A stretch of DNA of 64,000 nt from Coriobacteriaceae bacterium (GCA_004557505.1 SFGZ01000001.1:62001-126000); one strand, 5' to 3'; positions 54,964 through 64,000 are shown, numbered from the stretch's first letter. Numbers and translations: made by a program. Notes: generated by a model not told the origin, from the sequence alone.

Positions 54964-56283
54964 CTACGCACCGGCGAGGGCCTGGTCGAGGTCGGCGATG
55001 ATGTCATCCACGTCCTCGATGCCAACGGAAAGGCGGATGAGGTCCTCCGAGAGGTGCGCGGCCTGGAGCTGCTCGGCCGTAAGCTGAGAGTGCGTGGTGG
55101 AGGCGGGATGGATGATGAGGGACTTGGCGTCACCCACATTGGCGAGGTGCGTGAAGAGCTTCGCGTTGTCCACCACGTCAAGGCCGGCCTCGCGACCGCC
55201 CTTGACGCCAAAGACCACCACCCCACCAAAGCCGTGACGCAGTATGCGGCTCGCGACCTCGTGCGACGGATCGTCCTCGAGGCCGGGGTAACGCACCCAG
55301 GCAACCTTGGGGTTCTCCTTGAGGTACTTCGCCACGGCCAGCGCGTTGTCGGAGTGGCGCTGGACGCGGAGCGACAGGTCCTCTATGCCAAGGCCTATGA
55401 GCTGCGCCGCGTACGGGGAGAGCGTGGGGCCGAGGTCACGCAGCTTGTTGGCAAGCAGACGGGTGGCAAAGGGTGCGGCAGGGGCGGCATCGGCAAAGAC
55501 GATGCCGTGGTAGGAGGGGTCGGGCTGCGCCAGGGTATGCCACTTCTCGGGATCCCGCCTCCAGTCGAACTTGCCGGTGTCGACAACCGCGCCGCCCAGC
55601 GTTGCGCCATGGCCGCCGATCCACTTGGTGAGGGACTCGATCACGACGGCTGCGCCATCCTCGGCAGGCCGATACAGATACGGGGTGGCGAAGGTGTTGT
55701 CGACAAAGACGGGCACGGGGGAGGGCAGTGAGTTAGCGGCCCCCACGACGGCAGGGACGTCCGCGACGTCGACCAGGGGGTTGCCGATGGTCTCGACGTA
55801 CCAGAGCTTGGTCTGGGGCGTGGTGGCGGCGACGAAGGCGTCGATGTCGTTGTTTTCGACAAAGGTGGTCTTGATGCCCAGGTCGCCAAGGGTGTGCAGG
55901 AAGATGTTCCAGGTGCCGCCGTAGAGCGAGTCGGAGGCGACAACCTCGTCGCCCGCGCCCACCAGGTTGGTGAGGGCGAGAACCTCGGCGGCATGGCCCG
56001 AGGCAACCGCGACGGCGCCGGCACCGCCCTCGATGGCGGCCACGCGGGCCGCCACGGCGTCGGTGGTGGTGTTGGTCAGACGACCGTAGACGTTGCCGGG
56101 ACGGGAGAGGGCGAACTTTGCGGCACCGTCCTCGGCGTCCTTGAACTCGAAGGCGGCGGAGGCGTAGATGGGAAGCGCGGCGGAACCGGTGGTGGGGTCG
56201 GGGGACCAACCGGCGTGGACCTGCAAGGTGTTGAAGTGCCTCTCGGGATCCTTGGCAAAGCTGGGGTTGAGTTCGAAGGCCAT
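54964..56283 (-). CDS. metY: O-acetylhomoserine sulfhydrylase
   Basis: A 439-residue pyridoxal-phosphate enzyme of the Cys/Met metabolism family. The Schiff-base lysine is in [16 protein letters not shown], and the cofactor-contact segments [11 protein letters not shown] and [10 protein letters not shown] are present. The length (about 430) and the long insertion after the lysine indicate O-acetylhomoserine sulfhydrylase (homocysteine from sulfide) and not cystathionine synthase or lyase. AAGGAG precedes the ATG at 56283. It stands alone with a long leader, so specific regulation by sulfur or methionine state is likely. Confidence 0.92.
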   Translation of the reverse strand: MAFELNPSFAKDPERHFNTLQVHAGWSPDPTTGSAALPIYASAAFEFKDAEDGAAKFALSRPGNVYGRLTNTTTDAVAARVAAIEGGAGAVAVASGHAAEVLALTNLVGAGDEVVASDSLYGGTWNIFLHTLGDLGIKTTFVENNDIDAFVAATTPQTKLWYVETIGNPLVDVADVPAVVGAANSLPSPVPVFVDNTFATPYLYRPAEDGAAVVIESLTKWIGGHGATLGGAVVDTGKFDWRRDPEKWHTLAQPDPSYHGIVFADAAPAAPFATRLLANKLRDLGPTLSPYAAQLIGLGIEDLSLRVQRHSDNALAVAKYLKENPKVAWVRYPGLEDDPSHEVASRILRHGFGGVVVFGVKGGREAGLDVVDNAKLFTHLANVGDAKSLIIHPASTTHSQLTAEQLQAAHLSEDLIRLSVGIEDVDDIIADLDQALAGA

Positions 56284-56323
56284 GGCGTGTGCTCCTTGTT
56301 TGTCGTCACGGTATCCCTATTGA

Positions 56324-56401
56324 GATATCGTTATTTAAGATATCAAATACTTCCAGTTACGCCCGAGTATGCGGTAGCGTCACCGTTACTGGTACTCGGG
56401 C
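56324..56401 (-). promoter_or_regulatory. Structured leader upstream of metY
   Basis: GCCCGAGTA (56361-56369) pairs perfectly with TACTCGGGC (56393-56401), enclosing an inner CGGT/ACCG stem. Between this hairpin and the start lie two GATATC sites (56324-56329, 56339-56344) 15 bases apart in AT-rich sequence. The layout could be an attenuator, an unrecognised riboswitch, or a hairpin with a repressor site. No known RNA class is recognised. Confidence 0.45.
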
Positions 56402-56520
56402 TAGCGCATCTCTCTGCGTAAATTCCGATGGTATGTCTCTGACTTCTTCATGGCACCCAACTATAGCCACCAATATCATGTAAGGAAACCTTTATGGTTC
56501 CAGAAGTTTCTGGCAAGTTG

Positions 56521-56539
56521 TTATCTATATATAAGATAA
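56521..56539. promoter_or_regulatory. Candidate operator TTATCT-N7-AGATAA upstream of metY
   Basis: A perfect 6-bp inverted repeat with an ATATATA centre, about 240 bases upstream of metY, in the most AT-rich part of the gap. It could be a regulator box near the metY promoter; the factor is unknown. Confidence 0.4.
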
Positions 56540-56709
56540 TAATGACCCCTCTGTGTCCCATCCGGACACGGGGCCTCGCGTGGCCTTCCGATGGGTCATC
56601 CGCCGAGAGCCGCGCCCGCACCCGGGAACCGCGGCGGGGCGACCGCCACCGCGACCCGCGGTGAGGCGCCCGCAGCCACAGCCGCAGCCGCGCCCGCAAC
56701 CCAAAGCAA

Positions 56710-56743
56710 GGCGCCCGCCCCGGACGAAACCGGGGCGGGCGCC
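56710..56743 (-). terminator. Terminator after rubrerythrin
   Basis: A perfect 14-bp stem GGCGCCCGCCCCGG (56710-56723) with 56730-56743 and loop ACGAAA lies 34 bases past the rubrerythrin stop. The minus-strand tail TTGCTTT is a weak T-run. Confidence 0.8.
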
Positions 56744-56776
56744 ATCGCCAGACCAGCGTACCTGCGCGACGATGCG

Positions 56777-57322
56777 CTAGTAGTTGATCGCCTGCTCCTC
56801 GAAGTAGCTCTGCGGGTGGTTGCAGACCGGGCAGACCTTCGGGGCCTCGGGGCCAACGTGCAGGTGGCCGCAGTTGAGGCACTTCCAGACCTTGACGCCG
56901 GGGCGGTTGAAGACCTCACCCTTCTCGACGCGCTCGGCAAGCTTGTTGTAGCGCTCCTCGTGATGCTTCTCAATCTCGCCGACCATGCGGAACTTGGCGG
57001 CGATCTCCTTGAAGCCCTCCTCCTCGGCGGTCTTCGCGAAGCCGGGATACATCTCGGTGTGCTCGTAGTTCTCGCCGGACGCCGCATCCCTGATGTTGGT
57101 CAGGGTGTCGGGCACATCGCCGTCGTGGAGGTACTTGAACCAGAGCTTGGCGTGCTCGGTCTCGTTACCGGAGGTCTCCGTGAAGATGTCGGAGATCTGG
57201 ACGTAGCCCTCCTTCTTGGCCTTGCTCGCGTAATAGGCGTACTTGCGGCTGGCCTGGGACTCACCCGCGAAGGCCGCCTCGAGGTTCTTCTTAGTCTGCG
57301 AGTTCTCGAAATCGACTGCCAT
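56777..57322 (-). CDS. Rubrerythrin
   Basis: A 181-residue peroxide-reducing non-haem iron protein. The N-terminal ferritin-like domain binds a diiron site through [21 protein letters not shown] and [11 protein letters not shown]. The C-terminal rubredoxin-like domain has [20 protein letters not shown]. It protects anaerobes from peroxide. GGAGAGGAG precedes the ATG at 57322. It is a single-gene unit between metY and the MutY-like gene. Confidence 0.95.
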   Translation of the reverse strand: MAVDFENSQTKKNLEAAFAGESQASRKYAYYASKAKKEGYVQISDIFTETSGNETEHAKLWFKYLHDGDVPDTLTNIRDAASGENYEHTEMYPGFAKTAEEEGFKEIAAKFRMVGEIEKHHEERYNKLAERVEKGEVFNRPGVKVWKCLNCGHLHVGPEAPKVCPVCNHPQSYFEEQAINY

Positions 57323-57411
57323 TACTGCTCCTCTCCTTCCCCTCTTTGGGGGAAACATTGGGCCACATGACCGTGCCCCACCTGCCTGCGCAGGCAATGC
57401 CTATGATAGCA

Positions 57412-58347
57412 TCAGGCGCACCAAATGTTACCGTTATTATGACAAAACCCCTCTCTCGAGAGCTCGTCCAGCAACGCCTGCGCGTCTGACACATCCATGT
57501 CTCTTCTACCCGCCGCGCGTTCCTCGCGGGAAAGCTCCACGCAAAGAGCACCAAGGTCCACGCCGCCTTGCGGATCCGCCCGGTGAGCGAGGAGGATGCG
57601 CAGGACTGCGGCGCGCTTCTGACGGTGGGAACCCTCGAAGCGCGACTGCCGCACGTGCGAACGCGAGCGTCGGGATGGGTTGGGAACGGTCGCCTTGAGG
57701 TGTGCCCCATAGTCGAGAAGGGCGTAGTACCAGGTTCGTGGGTCATCCGTTGGGTCGCTGTCGTCTGGCGGGCAGGCCGCGCGCACGATAGGCACCAGCC
57801 GTGCGTCCGAGACGGCCTCTTCATGGGCAAAGAGCTCGTGGAGAAGGACGGTGCGGACGTTCGTCTCGAGGTAGACGCCCGGCAGGTCGAAGGCAAACGC
57901 ACGGATCCCCGCAGCCGTCGCCGGACCAACGCCGGGAAGCGCCCTCAGGGCCGCCTCGTCAGACGGCATATGGCCGCCTGCGGCCGAGACCTCCTGCGCC
58001 GCACGCCAGAGCGAGAGGGCGCGCCTGTTGTATCCCAGGCCCTGCCATTCTTCCAGCACGTCGGCGGAGCCTGCGGCGGCAAGGGCGTCGACCGTTGGGA
58101 AGAGCCCGAGCCAACGCTGCCAGCGGCCGTCGACGCGCGAGACCTGGGTCTGCTGAAGCATGACCTCGGAGATCCAGATGGCATAGGGGTCTCTCGTGCG
58201 ACGCCATGGCAGGTCGCGATAGAGCTCGCGCCCACGGGCCAGTACCGTTGCACGAAACGGGGCAAGCTCCTCCGGGCGAGGAGGGACGCCTGGAGGAAGG
58301 GGCGCACCCTCCCCCGGGGCGGTACCGGATGATGCGGCGCGCGCCAT
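57412..58347 (-). CDS. MutY-like HhH-GPD DNA glycosylase without Fe-S cluster
   Basis: A 311-residue protein close to A/G-specific adenine glycosylases. RDLPWRRTRDPYAIWISEVM holds the catalytic Glu and LPGVGPATAAGIRAFAF the helix-hairpin-helix. Two features depart from E. coli MutY: the usual Asp of LDGNV/VDTNV is Glu here (YLETNVRTVLLH), and the C-terminal four-cysteine cluster and the NUDIX-like 8-oxoG domain are absent. Related short enzymes are annotated as adenine glycosylases in other bacteria, so the true substrate is uncertain. The ATG at 58347 overlaps the stop of the Rrf2-family gene. Confidence 0.8.
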   Translation of the reverse strand: MARAASSGTAPGEGAPLPPGVPPRPEELAPFRATVLARGRELYRDLPWRRTRDPYAIWISEVMLQQTQVSRVDGRWQRWLGLFPTVDALAAAGSADVLEEWQGLGYNRRALSLWRAAQEVSAAGGHMPSDEAALRALPGVGPATAAGIRAFAFDLPGVYLETNVRTVLLHELFAHEEAVSDARLVPIVRAACPPDDSDPTDDPRTWYYALLDYGAHLKATVPNPSRRSRSHVRQSRFEGSHRQKRAAVLRILLAHRADPQGGVDLGALCVELSREERAAGRRDMDVSDAQALLDELSREGFCHNNGNIWCA

Positions 58348-58826
58348 CACGCGCGCGCGGTCTTCGACCGACGCCTGTTGCCCACGAGCTTGAACGACCC
58401 CGTCATCTGCGGCATCTTGCCCTCGATCACAACCTGGTAGAGGGTCGCGGAATCAAAGTAGGCGCGCAGCATGCGCTCGGCATTGCACCAGACGGGATTG
58501 AAGTGGCATTCGGCCATGCGCGGGCAGGGGCCGCCGTCATCCCCAGCGTGGTCGCAGGTGGAGATGAGGATGGGTCCCTGGACTGCCTCCACGAGCTTGA
58601 GGAGCGACGTGGCATGCGGGTCGACGGCAAGCCTCATGCCGCCATGGGCGCCGCGCGTGCTCTCGACGATGCCCGCCAGCGCAAGGTCGTGCTGGATGGA
58701 TCGGGCAAACGAGTACGGGATGCCGTTGTCCTTCGCAGCCTTGCGCACCGAGACCACGCCCTCGGGGTTCTGGACGAGGGTCGCAATCATGCGGAGCGCG
58801 TAATCGGTCTTTCTCGAGATCTCCAT
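58347..58826 (-). CDS. Rrf2-family transcriptional regulator
   Basis: A 159-residue regulator with the Rrf2 winged helix (ISRKTDYALRMIATLVQN, SVRKAAKDNGIPYSFARSIQ). Cysteines in STCDHAGDDGGPCPRMAECHF and VWC are placed where Fe-S-binding IscR/NsrR-type members hold their ligands, so redox, nitric oxide or iron sensing is plausible. GGAGG precedes the ATG at 58826. It overlaps both neighbours by one to three bases, forming a tight trio with the HAD phosphatase and the MutY-like glycosylase. Confidence 0.88.
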   Translation of the reverse strand: MEISRKTDYALRMIATLVQNPEGVVSVRKAAKDNGIPYSFARSIQHDLALAGIVESTRGAHGGMRLAVDPHATSLLKLVEAVQGPILISTCDHAGDDGGPCPRMAECHFNPVWCNAERMLRAYFDSATLYQVVIEGKMPQMTGSFKLVGNRRRSKTARA

Positions 58827-59590
58827 TATCTACCTCCTGGCAGCCCGGTGGGCTGGCCCCTCCTCCGGCTCGTCTTTGCGGGGGAGTCCCCCCAGTCGAG
58901 AATTTCCCAGCCCTGCTGCCGCGCCAGCTTTCTCAGCGTCTCCCCCGGGCATACCGCGTACCCCCTGGCGGCCGCAGAGAGGAGCGCCGAGTCCGTGTGG
59001 TGGTCGCCGTATGCATACGCGAGCGTCCAGGCACCCCTGCCCAGGTGGGCGTCTGCCCAGCGCGTGACCGCCGCGACCTTCTCGGGCCCCTGTACCACGG
59101 CCCCCTCGACGCGGCCCGTGTAGTTGCCATCGGCGTCGCGCTCCATGCCCGTGGCGATGTAGGCGTCCACGCCAAGGGTCTTGGCGGCATCTGCCGCGAT
59201 GGGAGCAAACGTTGCCGAGACGAGCAGCGTGACGCAGCCCTCGCCGTGCCTTTTGGCGACCTCTGAGGCGACCCCCGGGCGATAGCGGTCCTTGAGGGTG
59301 CTCTCGTAGAACTCGTGCATCACCTTGTCGATGTCCCGGTTGCTCAGGTCCTCAAGCGCGCCAAAGACAAGCTCGCGGGCCTCATCCTGGCTCTGCGGCA
59401 GATGCAGCTTGTAGCGAAGGCCCCACCACACAAGGGCCGCGGCGCGCGGAACGGACATAAGCCCGTGACGCCACAGGTACACCGAGAAGAGCAAGCCGGA
59501 CTGACCGTCGATGGACGTGCCATCGAAGTCGAATACGGCGAGCTTCGCCCTTCTCTGCGGTTGCGCGCTGTCGTTCGTGGTAGCGAGCAT
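58826..59590 (-). CDS. HAD-superfamily phosphatase (subclass IB, SerB-like)
   Basis: A 254-residue hydrolase with the HAD motifs: LAVFDFDGTSIDGQSG (nucleophile Asp), LLVSATFAPIA (motif II), a Lys in QGPEKVAAVT, and YAYGDHHTDSALLSAA (motif IV). Phosphoserine phosphatase and related lipid-phosphate phosphatases share this layout; the helical cap with LWRHGLMSVPRAAALVWWGL is hydrophobic, hinting at a membrane-linked substrate. I prefer the ATG at 59590, which has GGAG nine bases upstream, over 59605. It is first in the three-gene unit. Confidence 0.85.
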   Translation of the reverse strand: MLATTNDSAQPQRRAKLAVFDFDGTSIDGQSGLLFSVYLWRHGLMSVPRAAALVWWGLRYKLHLPQSQDEARELVFGALEDLSNRDIDKVMHEFYESTLKDRYRPGVASEVAKRHGEGCVTLLVSATFAPIAADAAKTLGVDAYIATGMERDADGNYTGRVEGAVVQGPEKVAAVTRWADAHLGRGAWTLAYAYGDHHTDSALLSAAARGYAVCPGETLRKLARQQGWEILDWGDSPAKTSRRRGQPTGLPGGR

Positions 59591-59842
59591 GCTGTGCGTC
59601 TCCATGGTGTGCGTGGGAATCAGTCAGATCAATAATACCAGTCAAGCAGTGGCACGGAGCAAATTGTACCATTTGCCATATCAATTGTGATGATTGGCGG
59701 GAGCCCTGTCGCAACACCGGAGAGAACCCCATCGCAACGCGATGCGGAGACGCAGGGATGGCACGGCATCAGAGAGGGACGGCTCCAGAGGGGCCGCCCC
59801 CAAAAGGACAAGGCGCTTGCGTGCCGAGAAGGACTCCGTCCG

Positions 59843-62800
59843 CTACCTCTTGCGGCGGCGCAGACCGACGCCGAGCGCGGAGGTGCCGACGCCGAGCATG
59901 GCCACGAGGGCGGCCGCGGACGCGGGATCGCCAGTCGCGGGTGTGGCTGCGGGCGGCGCGGGCTTCTTGACGGCGGCGTCGGGCGCGTCGGCCCTGGCCC
60001 AACCGCCGTAGAGCGTGAGGTCGGAGGTCACGGGAGAGGAGAAGTCATAGGCGATGGTGAGCCCGGGGTCCGCGAACCAGCCCGCGAAGGCCCAGCCGTC
60101 GCGGGTGGGGTCGGCGGGCTTTGCCACCGTTGCGCCATACCTGACCTCAACGACCGTGTCCCTGGTGTCTGCCAGGCCATCTGCAAAGGTGACCGAGAAG
60201 GTCTTGGCCTCGGGCTCGGGTCCGGGCTCGGGTCCGGGCTCGCCAGTGGCGGGGATGGTCACGGCCTCGAGCGTGGTCACCGTGGTCAGGGCGGCGTCGG
60301 AGTAGAGCGTGCCGCAGTCGGAGCAGATCCAGTACTCGAGGTTGCCGGGCTCGGTTGCGGTCGCGGCCCTGGCGGCCACGTGGGTGACGTTCCGATGGCC
60401 CGTGGCGGGCAGGGTCACGGTCCGGACGTCCGTATGGGTGGCGCCATCGAACTGCACCGTGGCGGTATAGGTGACCTTGCCGTCGGTCGTGCAGGTGGCC
60501 GCAACGGTCTCGCTGGTCACCACGGCGTCAAGAACCTTGTCCTCGCCGCCTGCGCTGCGGGCAAACGTGGCGGTTGCGGAGGAGTAGTCATCCGCCCAGG
60601 CAAAGGTGGGAGGAAGGTAGCCGGCCACCGTGATGCGGTAGACCACGCCGCCCACCATGACGTCGGTGGTGCCAGGGGCGACGCCGGTTACGGTGAGCGT
60701 CTGCCCGGCACGGGCGGGGTCAACCTTGACGACATGCGGGGCACCGGTGGCGGTGGAGGCCGAGGGGTACAGGGCGTAACGGGTTCCGTCGACGTTGGCA
60801 ACGATCAGAAACGCCCCGCCGTCAGTGATCTCGGAGGCATCGGTCACCTGCGCGTACCCGGGGATCGCATCATCGCTTGCGCCGTTGTCAAGGGCTCCGC
60901 CGCCGGCAGCCTCGGGGCCGTCGGCCGCCTGAGCACACCCGGGGGTTGCGGCGCTGCGCGCGCTGTCGTCAAGACGCCAGATCTCAAAGTCGAGCGGGGC
61001 ACCGCAGTCGGTGCTGTTGCGGTCAAAGATGTTGCGTCCGTCGCGGTAGAAATAGAGGTAAGCGGGACGCCCCGTGTCATACAGCTTAAACGTGCCGCCC
61101 GTCGTTCCCTGCCGTAGCTCAAAGGTCGAGGGGTTTGTGCCATTGGGGCGCTGCCCGCTGCTTCCCGTAAGGTTCAGGTACACCGTCCGTCCGCCGGTGG
61201 TGTTGGAGATAACCCAGTTGTCGCCGCTCTTGACAAAGGTATAGCGGGCATCGCTCAGCTTCACCACCCCGCCGGTGTAGGTGGCGTCGGAGCCCAGGCT
61301 GCCCGGGGTCTCGCCGAGAATCTCGGAGTACGGCTTGCTCGCAACCCGAGTTGTGGCGATGGCAGGGTCCGCCTCGTGCCCGACGGTGGTGCCGCTCAGG
61401 ATGACGTCGGTGCTCTCGCCCGCCTCGACGGCAACCTCCGCAAGCTGGGAGGGCTCAACGGTGACGGTGTACTCGATGCCAGAGCTGGTCTCGGCGAACT
61501 CGACCGTGCCCTCGGACTTGCCGGTGTAGGTCACCGTGGAGGTGCCGTTGCCGTTATCGGTGACGGCGATGCCCACGATGCTGGGGTCAACCCCCTCGTA
61601 GCCGGCAAAGCCGCCGCTCACGGTCTGGGTGTAGGTGCCGTAGAGGGGCACGCTCAGGGTGCGGTTGTTGCCGATGGCGGCGCCTGCGGCGATGTCCTCG
61701 ATGGCGATGTTCTTGTAGGTGACGCCGTTGCCCTCGTACAGCAGGCCGATGGAGCCGTCCCTCTGCTCGGTGAGGCAGGAGTAGGCATACGGCGCGCCGT
61801 TGCTGGTCACCGCATGGCTATAGGCCCAGTCAATGCTGCCGTCCCCCTGAACCAGACCCACGAAGATGGTCCCGTTGGCGCGGCCGCTGCCCGTGGGGCA
61901 GGAGAGCAGGATGGCGGTCTTGCCGTCGATGCTCCTGGAGTACGTGATGGCGTCAATCTGGCAATACTCGTGGATGTTGATGCCTGTGCCGCGAATGCTC
62001 TGCTCGTCCACCCAGGTCTCGCCGTTGTCGCGGGAGACGGCGCAGACGCCGTGACGAGCAAAGATGTAGAGCAGGCCGTCCGCCTCAACCACAGTGGCCT
62101 CCGAGGCCTGGAGGTCGAGGTCCTCGCTGCGGTGCCACGTGACGCCGTCGTCGGAGTAGATGACGCTCGTCGGGCCGTCGCCCCTGCCGTACTGGAAGAC
62201 GTAGCACGGCAGGATGATACGGCCGGAGGAGGTGACCAGCCCGCGGCCAGGCCCAACGCCATAGAAGCTGGAGTTCTGGGGAAGGCCGGTGCGCACCTGC
62301 TCGTTGAGCATCTGGGGCGCGGACCAGGTGGCGCCCCCGTTGTCAGACCTGATGAGCCACAACCACGACGTCGCGGTCACGTGGAGGTCGGCGTTCCAGT
62401 AGAACACGTTCTGCTGCACGTACTTGCTGCTGCCCAGCTGCTGGCACCAGACGGGCGTCTTGTTGGCGTCGTACAGGTAGTAGTGGTCGTCGACGTAGTA
62501 GTCCGTGGCGCCGTCGGCGGCATCGATGACGGGCGCGTAGCCGTCTTGGGCGAAGTCGCCCACGTAATGGGTGTAGCCTGTGCCCCTCTCGGCCCCGGCG
62601 GCGCGCTGGACGTCGGGGTTGGGCGAGCTGTAGAGCGCCATGCGCCACTTGCCGTCGATGGTCACGTAGCCGCTGCTGCTGACCGGGTGGTTGTTAAAGG
62701 AGGAGTTGAGCGCCACGCCTCCGGGCCAGATGTCCGTCATCATGTAGACGGTACCGTCCTTCTCCACCATCACGGGGTCGATGAAGGCCGTTGCCCGGTT

Positions 62801-63676
62801 GTTGTAGGCATCCGTGCTGTCGTTGAAGTAGTTGACGAAGCTGTAGTTCCACGTCTGCCCGTTGTTCGTGGACTTGCTGATGATGGTGTCGAGGGCCCCG
62901 GCGTCGCCCTGGTGGTTCCAGCGCGCGTCGACGGCGGCGAGGAGGCTCCCGTCGCCCAGCGTGATGATGGACGGGATGCGGAAGTTGGCGCTCCCTCCGG
63001 TGCCCGGGGCGAAGGGCTGGCCCTCGGTGGTACCGGTGCGCGAGTTACCATTGGGCACGACCTCGGCCGCGACCTCGGCCTTCCGGTAGACGTACACGTT
63101 GTACGCGGTCGCGCTGAAGGTCCAGCTGGCCCCCGCGTGGCTGAGGTAGTACGTGGTGCCGTCAACGGTGCGGCTGATGGCGTACGTGTTGGCACCGGTC
63201 TTCCTGATGTCGAGGACCTGGGCCTCGCTGCCGGCGCCAACGCCACCTGCGTTGATGTTGAGGTAGGTGCCTCCCGCCGTTTGGGTCTGGACGGTGTAGC
63301 CGCCCTCAACCGCGGTGATGGTCCAGTCGTGCGCCCTGGTGCCCGCATACGCAGCCACGGTGCAGTCCGTGGGCTCAAGCTTGTCGCCCGGGTCTGCCAC
63401 GGTGCCGCTGGTCACCCTGCATTGGTCCAGCTTCGTGGTGCCGTTGCTCAGGTGCATGATGCGCAGGCTTTGGTCGGTCGTGGTGGTTGACACGACGGTG
63501 TACGTCCCACCGGACTCAAGCCTGTCCGCCGTCTGCCTCTGATACTCGGTTGCTGTGGGGAGGCCGCCGCTCGTCTCCCCTGACCCCTGAGCAAGCGCCC
63601 CAACCGGCAGCATGGCCAACGCCAGCACGACGCCGGTGGCCGCCGCGGCGAGCTTACGCCACCTTGCCTTTCCCAT
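59843..63676 (-). CDS. Cell-wall-anchored exo-alpha-sialidase
   Basis: A 1277-residue secreted enzyme removing terminal sialic acid from host glycans. Signal peptide WRKLAAAATGVVLALAMLPV. Residues about 45-200 are a beta-rich domain with ricin-like features. The sialidase propeller (about 225-690) starts with NFRIPSIITLGDGSLLAAVD, carrying the FRIP Arg, and has Asp boxes STNNGQTW, SDNGGATWS, SDDGVTWH and SRDNGETW; a late Glu is in EQRDGSIGLLYEG. Beyond are Ig-like and jelly-roll regions and an InlB-like repeat (GWAFAGWFADPGLTIAYDF). The C-terminus is a sorting signal: TPATGD, hydrophobic helix, RRRKR. GGAGGACTGG precedes the ATG at 63676. Confidence 0.92.
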   Translation of the reverse strand: MGKARWRKLAAAATGVVLALAMLPVGALAQGSGETSGGLPTATEYQRQTADRLESGGTYTVVSTTTTDQSLRIMHLSNGTTKLDQCRVTSGTVADPGDKLEPTDCTVAAYAGTRAHDWTITAVEGGYTVQTQTAGGTYLNINAGGVGAGSEAQVLDIRKTGANTYAISRTVDGTTYYLSHAGASWTFSATAYNVYVYRKAEVAAEVVPNGNSRTGTTEGQPFAPGTGGSANFRIPSIITLGDGSLLAAVDARWNHQGDAGALDTIISKSTNNGQTWNYSFVNYFNDSTDAYNNRATAFIDPVMVEKDGTVYMMTDIWPGGVALNSSFNNHPVSSSGYVTIDGKWRMALYSSPNPDVQRAAGAERGTGYTHYVGDFAQDGYAPVIDAADGATDYYVDDHYYLYDANKTPVWCQQLGSSKYVQQNVFYWNADLHVTATSWLWLIRSDNGGATWSAPQMLNEQVRTGLPQNSSFYGVGPGRGLVTSSGRIILPCYVFQYGRGDGPTSVIYSDDGVTWHRSEDLDLQASEATVVEADGLLYIFARHGVCAVSRDNGETWVDEQSIRGTGINIHEYCQIDAITYSRSIDGKTAILLSCPTGSGRANGTIFVGLVQGDGSIDWAYSHAVTSNGAPYAYSCLTEQRDGSIGLLYEGNGVTYKNIAIEDIAAGAAIGNNRTLSVPLYGTYTQTVSGGFAGYEGVDPSIVGIAVTDNGNGTSTVTYTGKSEGTVEFAETSSGIEYTVTVEPSQLAEVAVEAGESTDVILSGTTVGHEADPAIATTRVASKPYSEILGETPGSLGSDATYTGGVVKLSDARYTFVKSGDNWVISNTTGGRTVYLNLTGSSGQRPNGTNPSTFELRQGTTGGTFKLYDTGRPAYLYFYRDGRNIFDRNSTDCGAPLDFEIWRLDDSARSAATPGCAQAADGPEAAGGGALDNGASDDAIPGYAQVTDASEITDGGAFLIVANVDGTRYALYPSASTATGAPHVVKVDPARAGQTLTVTGVAPGTTDVMVGGVVYRITVAGYLPPTFAWADDYSSATATFARSAGGEDKVLDAVVTSETVAATCTTDGKVTYTATVQFDGATHTDVRTVTLPATGHRNVTHVAARAATATEPGNLEYWICSDCGTLYSDAALTTVTTLEAVTIPATGEPGPEPGPEPEAKTFSVTFADGLADTRDTVVEVRYGATVAKPADPTRDGWAFAGWFADPGLTIAYDFSSPVTSDLTLYGGWARADAPDAAVKKPAPPAATPATGDPASAAALVAMLGVGTSALGVGLRRRKR

Positions 63677-63890
63677 CCAGTCCTCCTCGTCTCCCGTGCC
63701 TCGGGGAGGCACGTCCAAGCGCAACCGAAAAACATGGGTCCAGTCTTTCAGGATAGGGAAAGGGCGGCGCTTTTCCGCTCTGGGGGGCATGAGCGCTGGC
63801 GTAAATTCCGCATGCGGCATGTTGCCGCGGCACGCGCAATGGCGGGTGCGTTCGCAATGGCGGGTACAGCGCATGCCCGGGGTACAAAAA

Positions 63891-63908
63891 GAGGCCCCGA
63901 AGGGCCTC
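63891..63908 (-). terminator. Terminator of tRNA-Asp
   Basis: GAGGCCC (63891-63897) pairs with GGGCCTC (63902-63908) around CGAA, followed on the minus strand by five T. It lies 11 bases past the tRNA and separates it from the sialidase gene. Confidence 0.9.
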
Positions 63909-63919
63909 TGACTGTGCAA

Positions 63920-63996
<77 letters not shown>

Positions 63997-64000
63997 ACGC

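Larger units (their letters stand above)
56284..56776. other. Leader and promoter region of metY
   Basis: This 493-base gap lies between the metY start and the rubrerythrin stop (both minus strand). It drops sharply in GC around 56300-56560 and holds two hairpins/inverted repeats described separately. I looked for a SAM-I riboswitch (the conserved AGAGAGGTGGAGG-type 5' strand) and did not find it. Confidence 0.6.

Noticed and set aside
56284..56539. SAM-I or T-box riboswitch upstream of metY
   Set aside because: The conserved core strands of those classes are not visible; only simple hairpins are seen.

Overview
The window looks like chromosomal DNA from a high-GC, anaerobic, host-associated Gram-positive bacterium, most probably a coriobacterium of the Olsenella/Atopobium group. 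The grounds are inference: very high GC at third codon positions, strong GGAGG-type ribosome binding sites, a glgC/glgD-type glycogen operon, glycyl-radical enzymes, rubrerythrin, lic phosphocholine genes, many galactitol-type PTS parts and a wall-anchored sialidase. No rRNA, phage, IS element or CRISPR array was seen. Three tRNA genes are present: Glu-TTC, Leu-TAA and Asp-GTC.

Layout. 1-10.7 kb is a nucleoside salvage and deoxyribose block. On the minus strand run deoB, deoD, a BMP-type nucleoside-binding lipoprotein, its ABC ATPase and a permease that leaves the window. Divergent from these are an HTH-containing PfkB kinase, a Crp-family regulator, the glycyl radical enzyme YjjI and its activase YjjW, facing a convergent deoC. 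10.7-11.3 kb holds a 350-bp, exactly symmetrical interrupted palindrome. 11.3-15.8 kb has an iron-type alcohol dehydrogenase, a 60-bp tandem repeat, two overlapping helical-repeat proteins, tRNA-Glu and an orphan PTS EIIB. 15.9-18.5 kb encodes a split transketolase whose N-terminal subunit is fused in frame behind a complete GntR/UTRA transcription regulator. 18.7-21.6 kb has tRNA-Leu, a Ppx/GppA phosphatase, a FtsB/DivIC-like protein and MazG.

21.9-31.3 kb is one sugar or polyol utilisation locus: PTS EIIA, EIIB and EIIC (galactitol type), a class II aldolase, a small membrane protein, DhaK, DhaL and a second fused DhaK-DhaL kinase, with a PRD/EIIB/EIIA regulator upstream. It has neither a dehydrogenase nor DhaM. 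31.9-41.6 kb carries mfd, a LicB-like transporter, a fused LicC-LicA enzyme with an HTH, an acyltransferase, a serine-rich lipoprotein and a transglutaminase-like protein with choline-binding-like repeats that has lost its export signal. 41.7-53.6 kb is a complete glycogen operon: glgB (with a histone-H1-like basic tail), glgP, glgC, glgD, glgA and a GH13-GH77 fusion. 53.9-64 kb has nth, metY with a structured leader, rubrerythrin, a HAD phosphatase/Rrf2/MutY-like trio, a large sialidase and tRNA-Asp.

Two families of dispersed intergenic repeats occur, each at two distant loci: about 148 bp at 21.7 and 31.7 kb, and about 60-bp units at 13.0 and 54.7 kb. The main candidates for something new are the regulator-transketolase fusion, the symmetrical palindrome, the dehydrogenase-less PTS/aldolase/double Dak operon, and the basic tail on GlgB.
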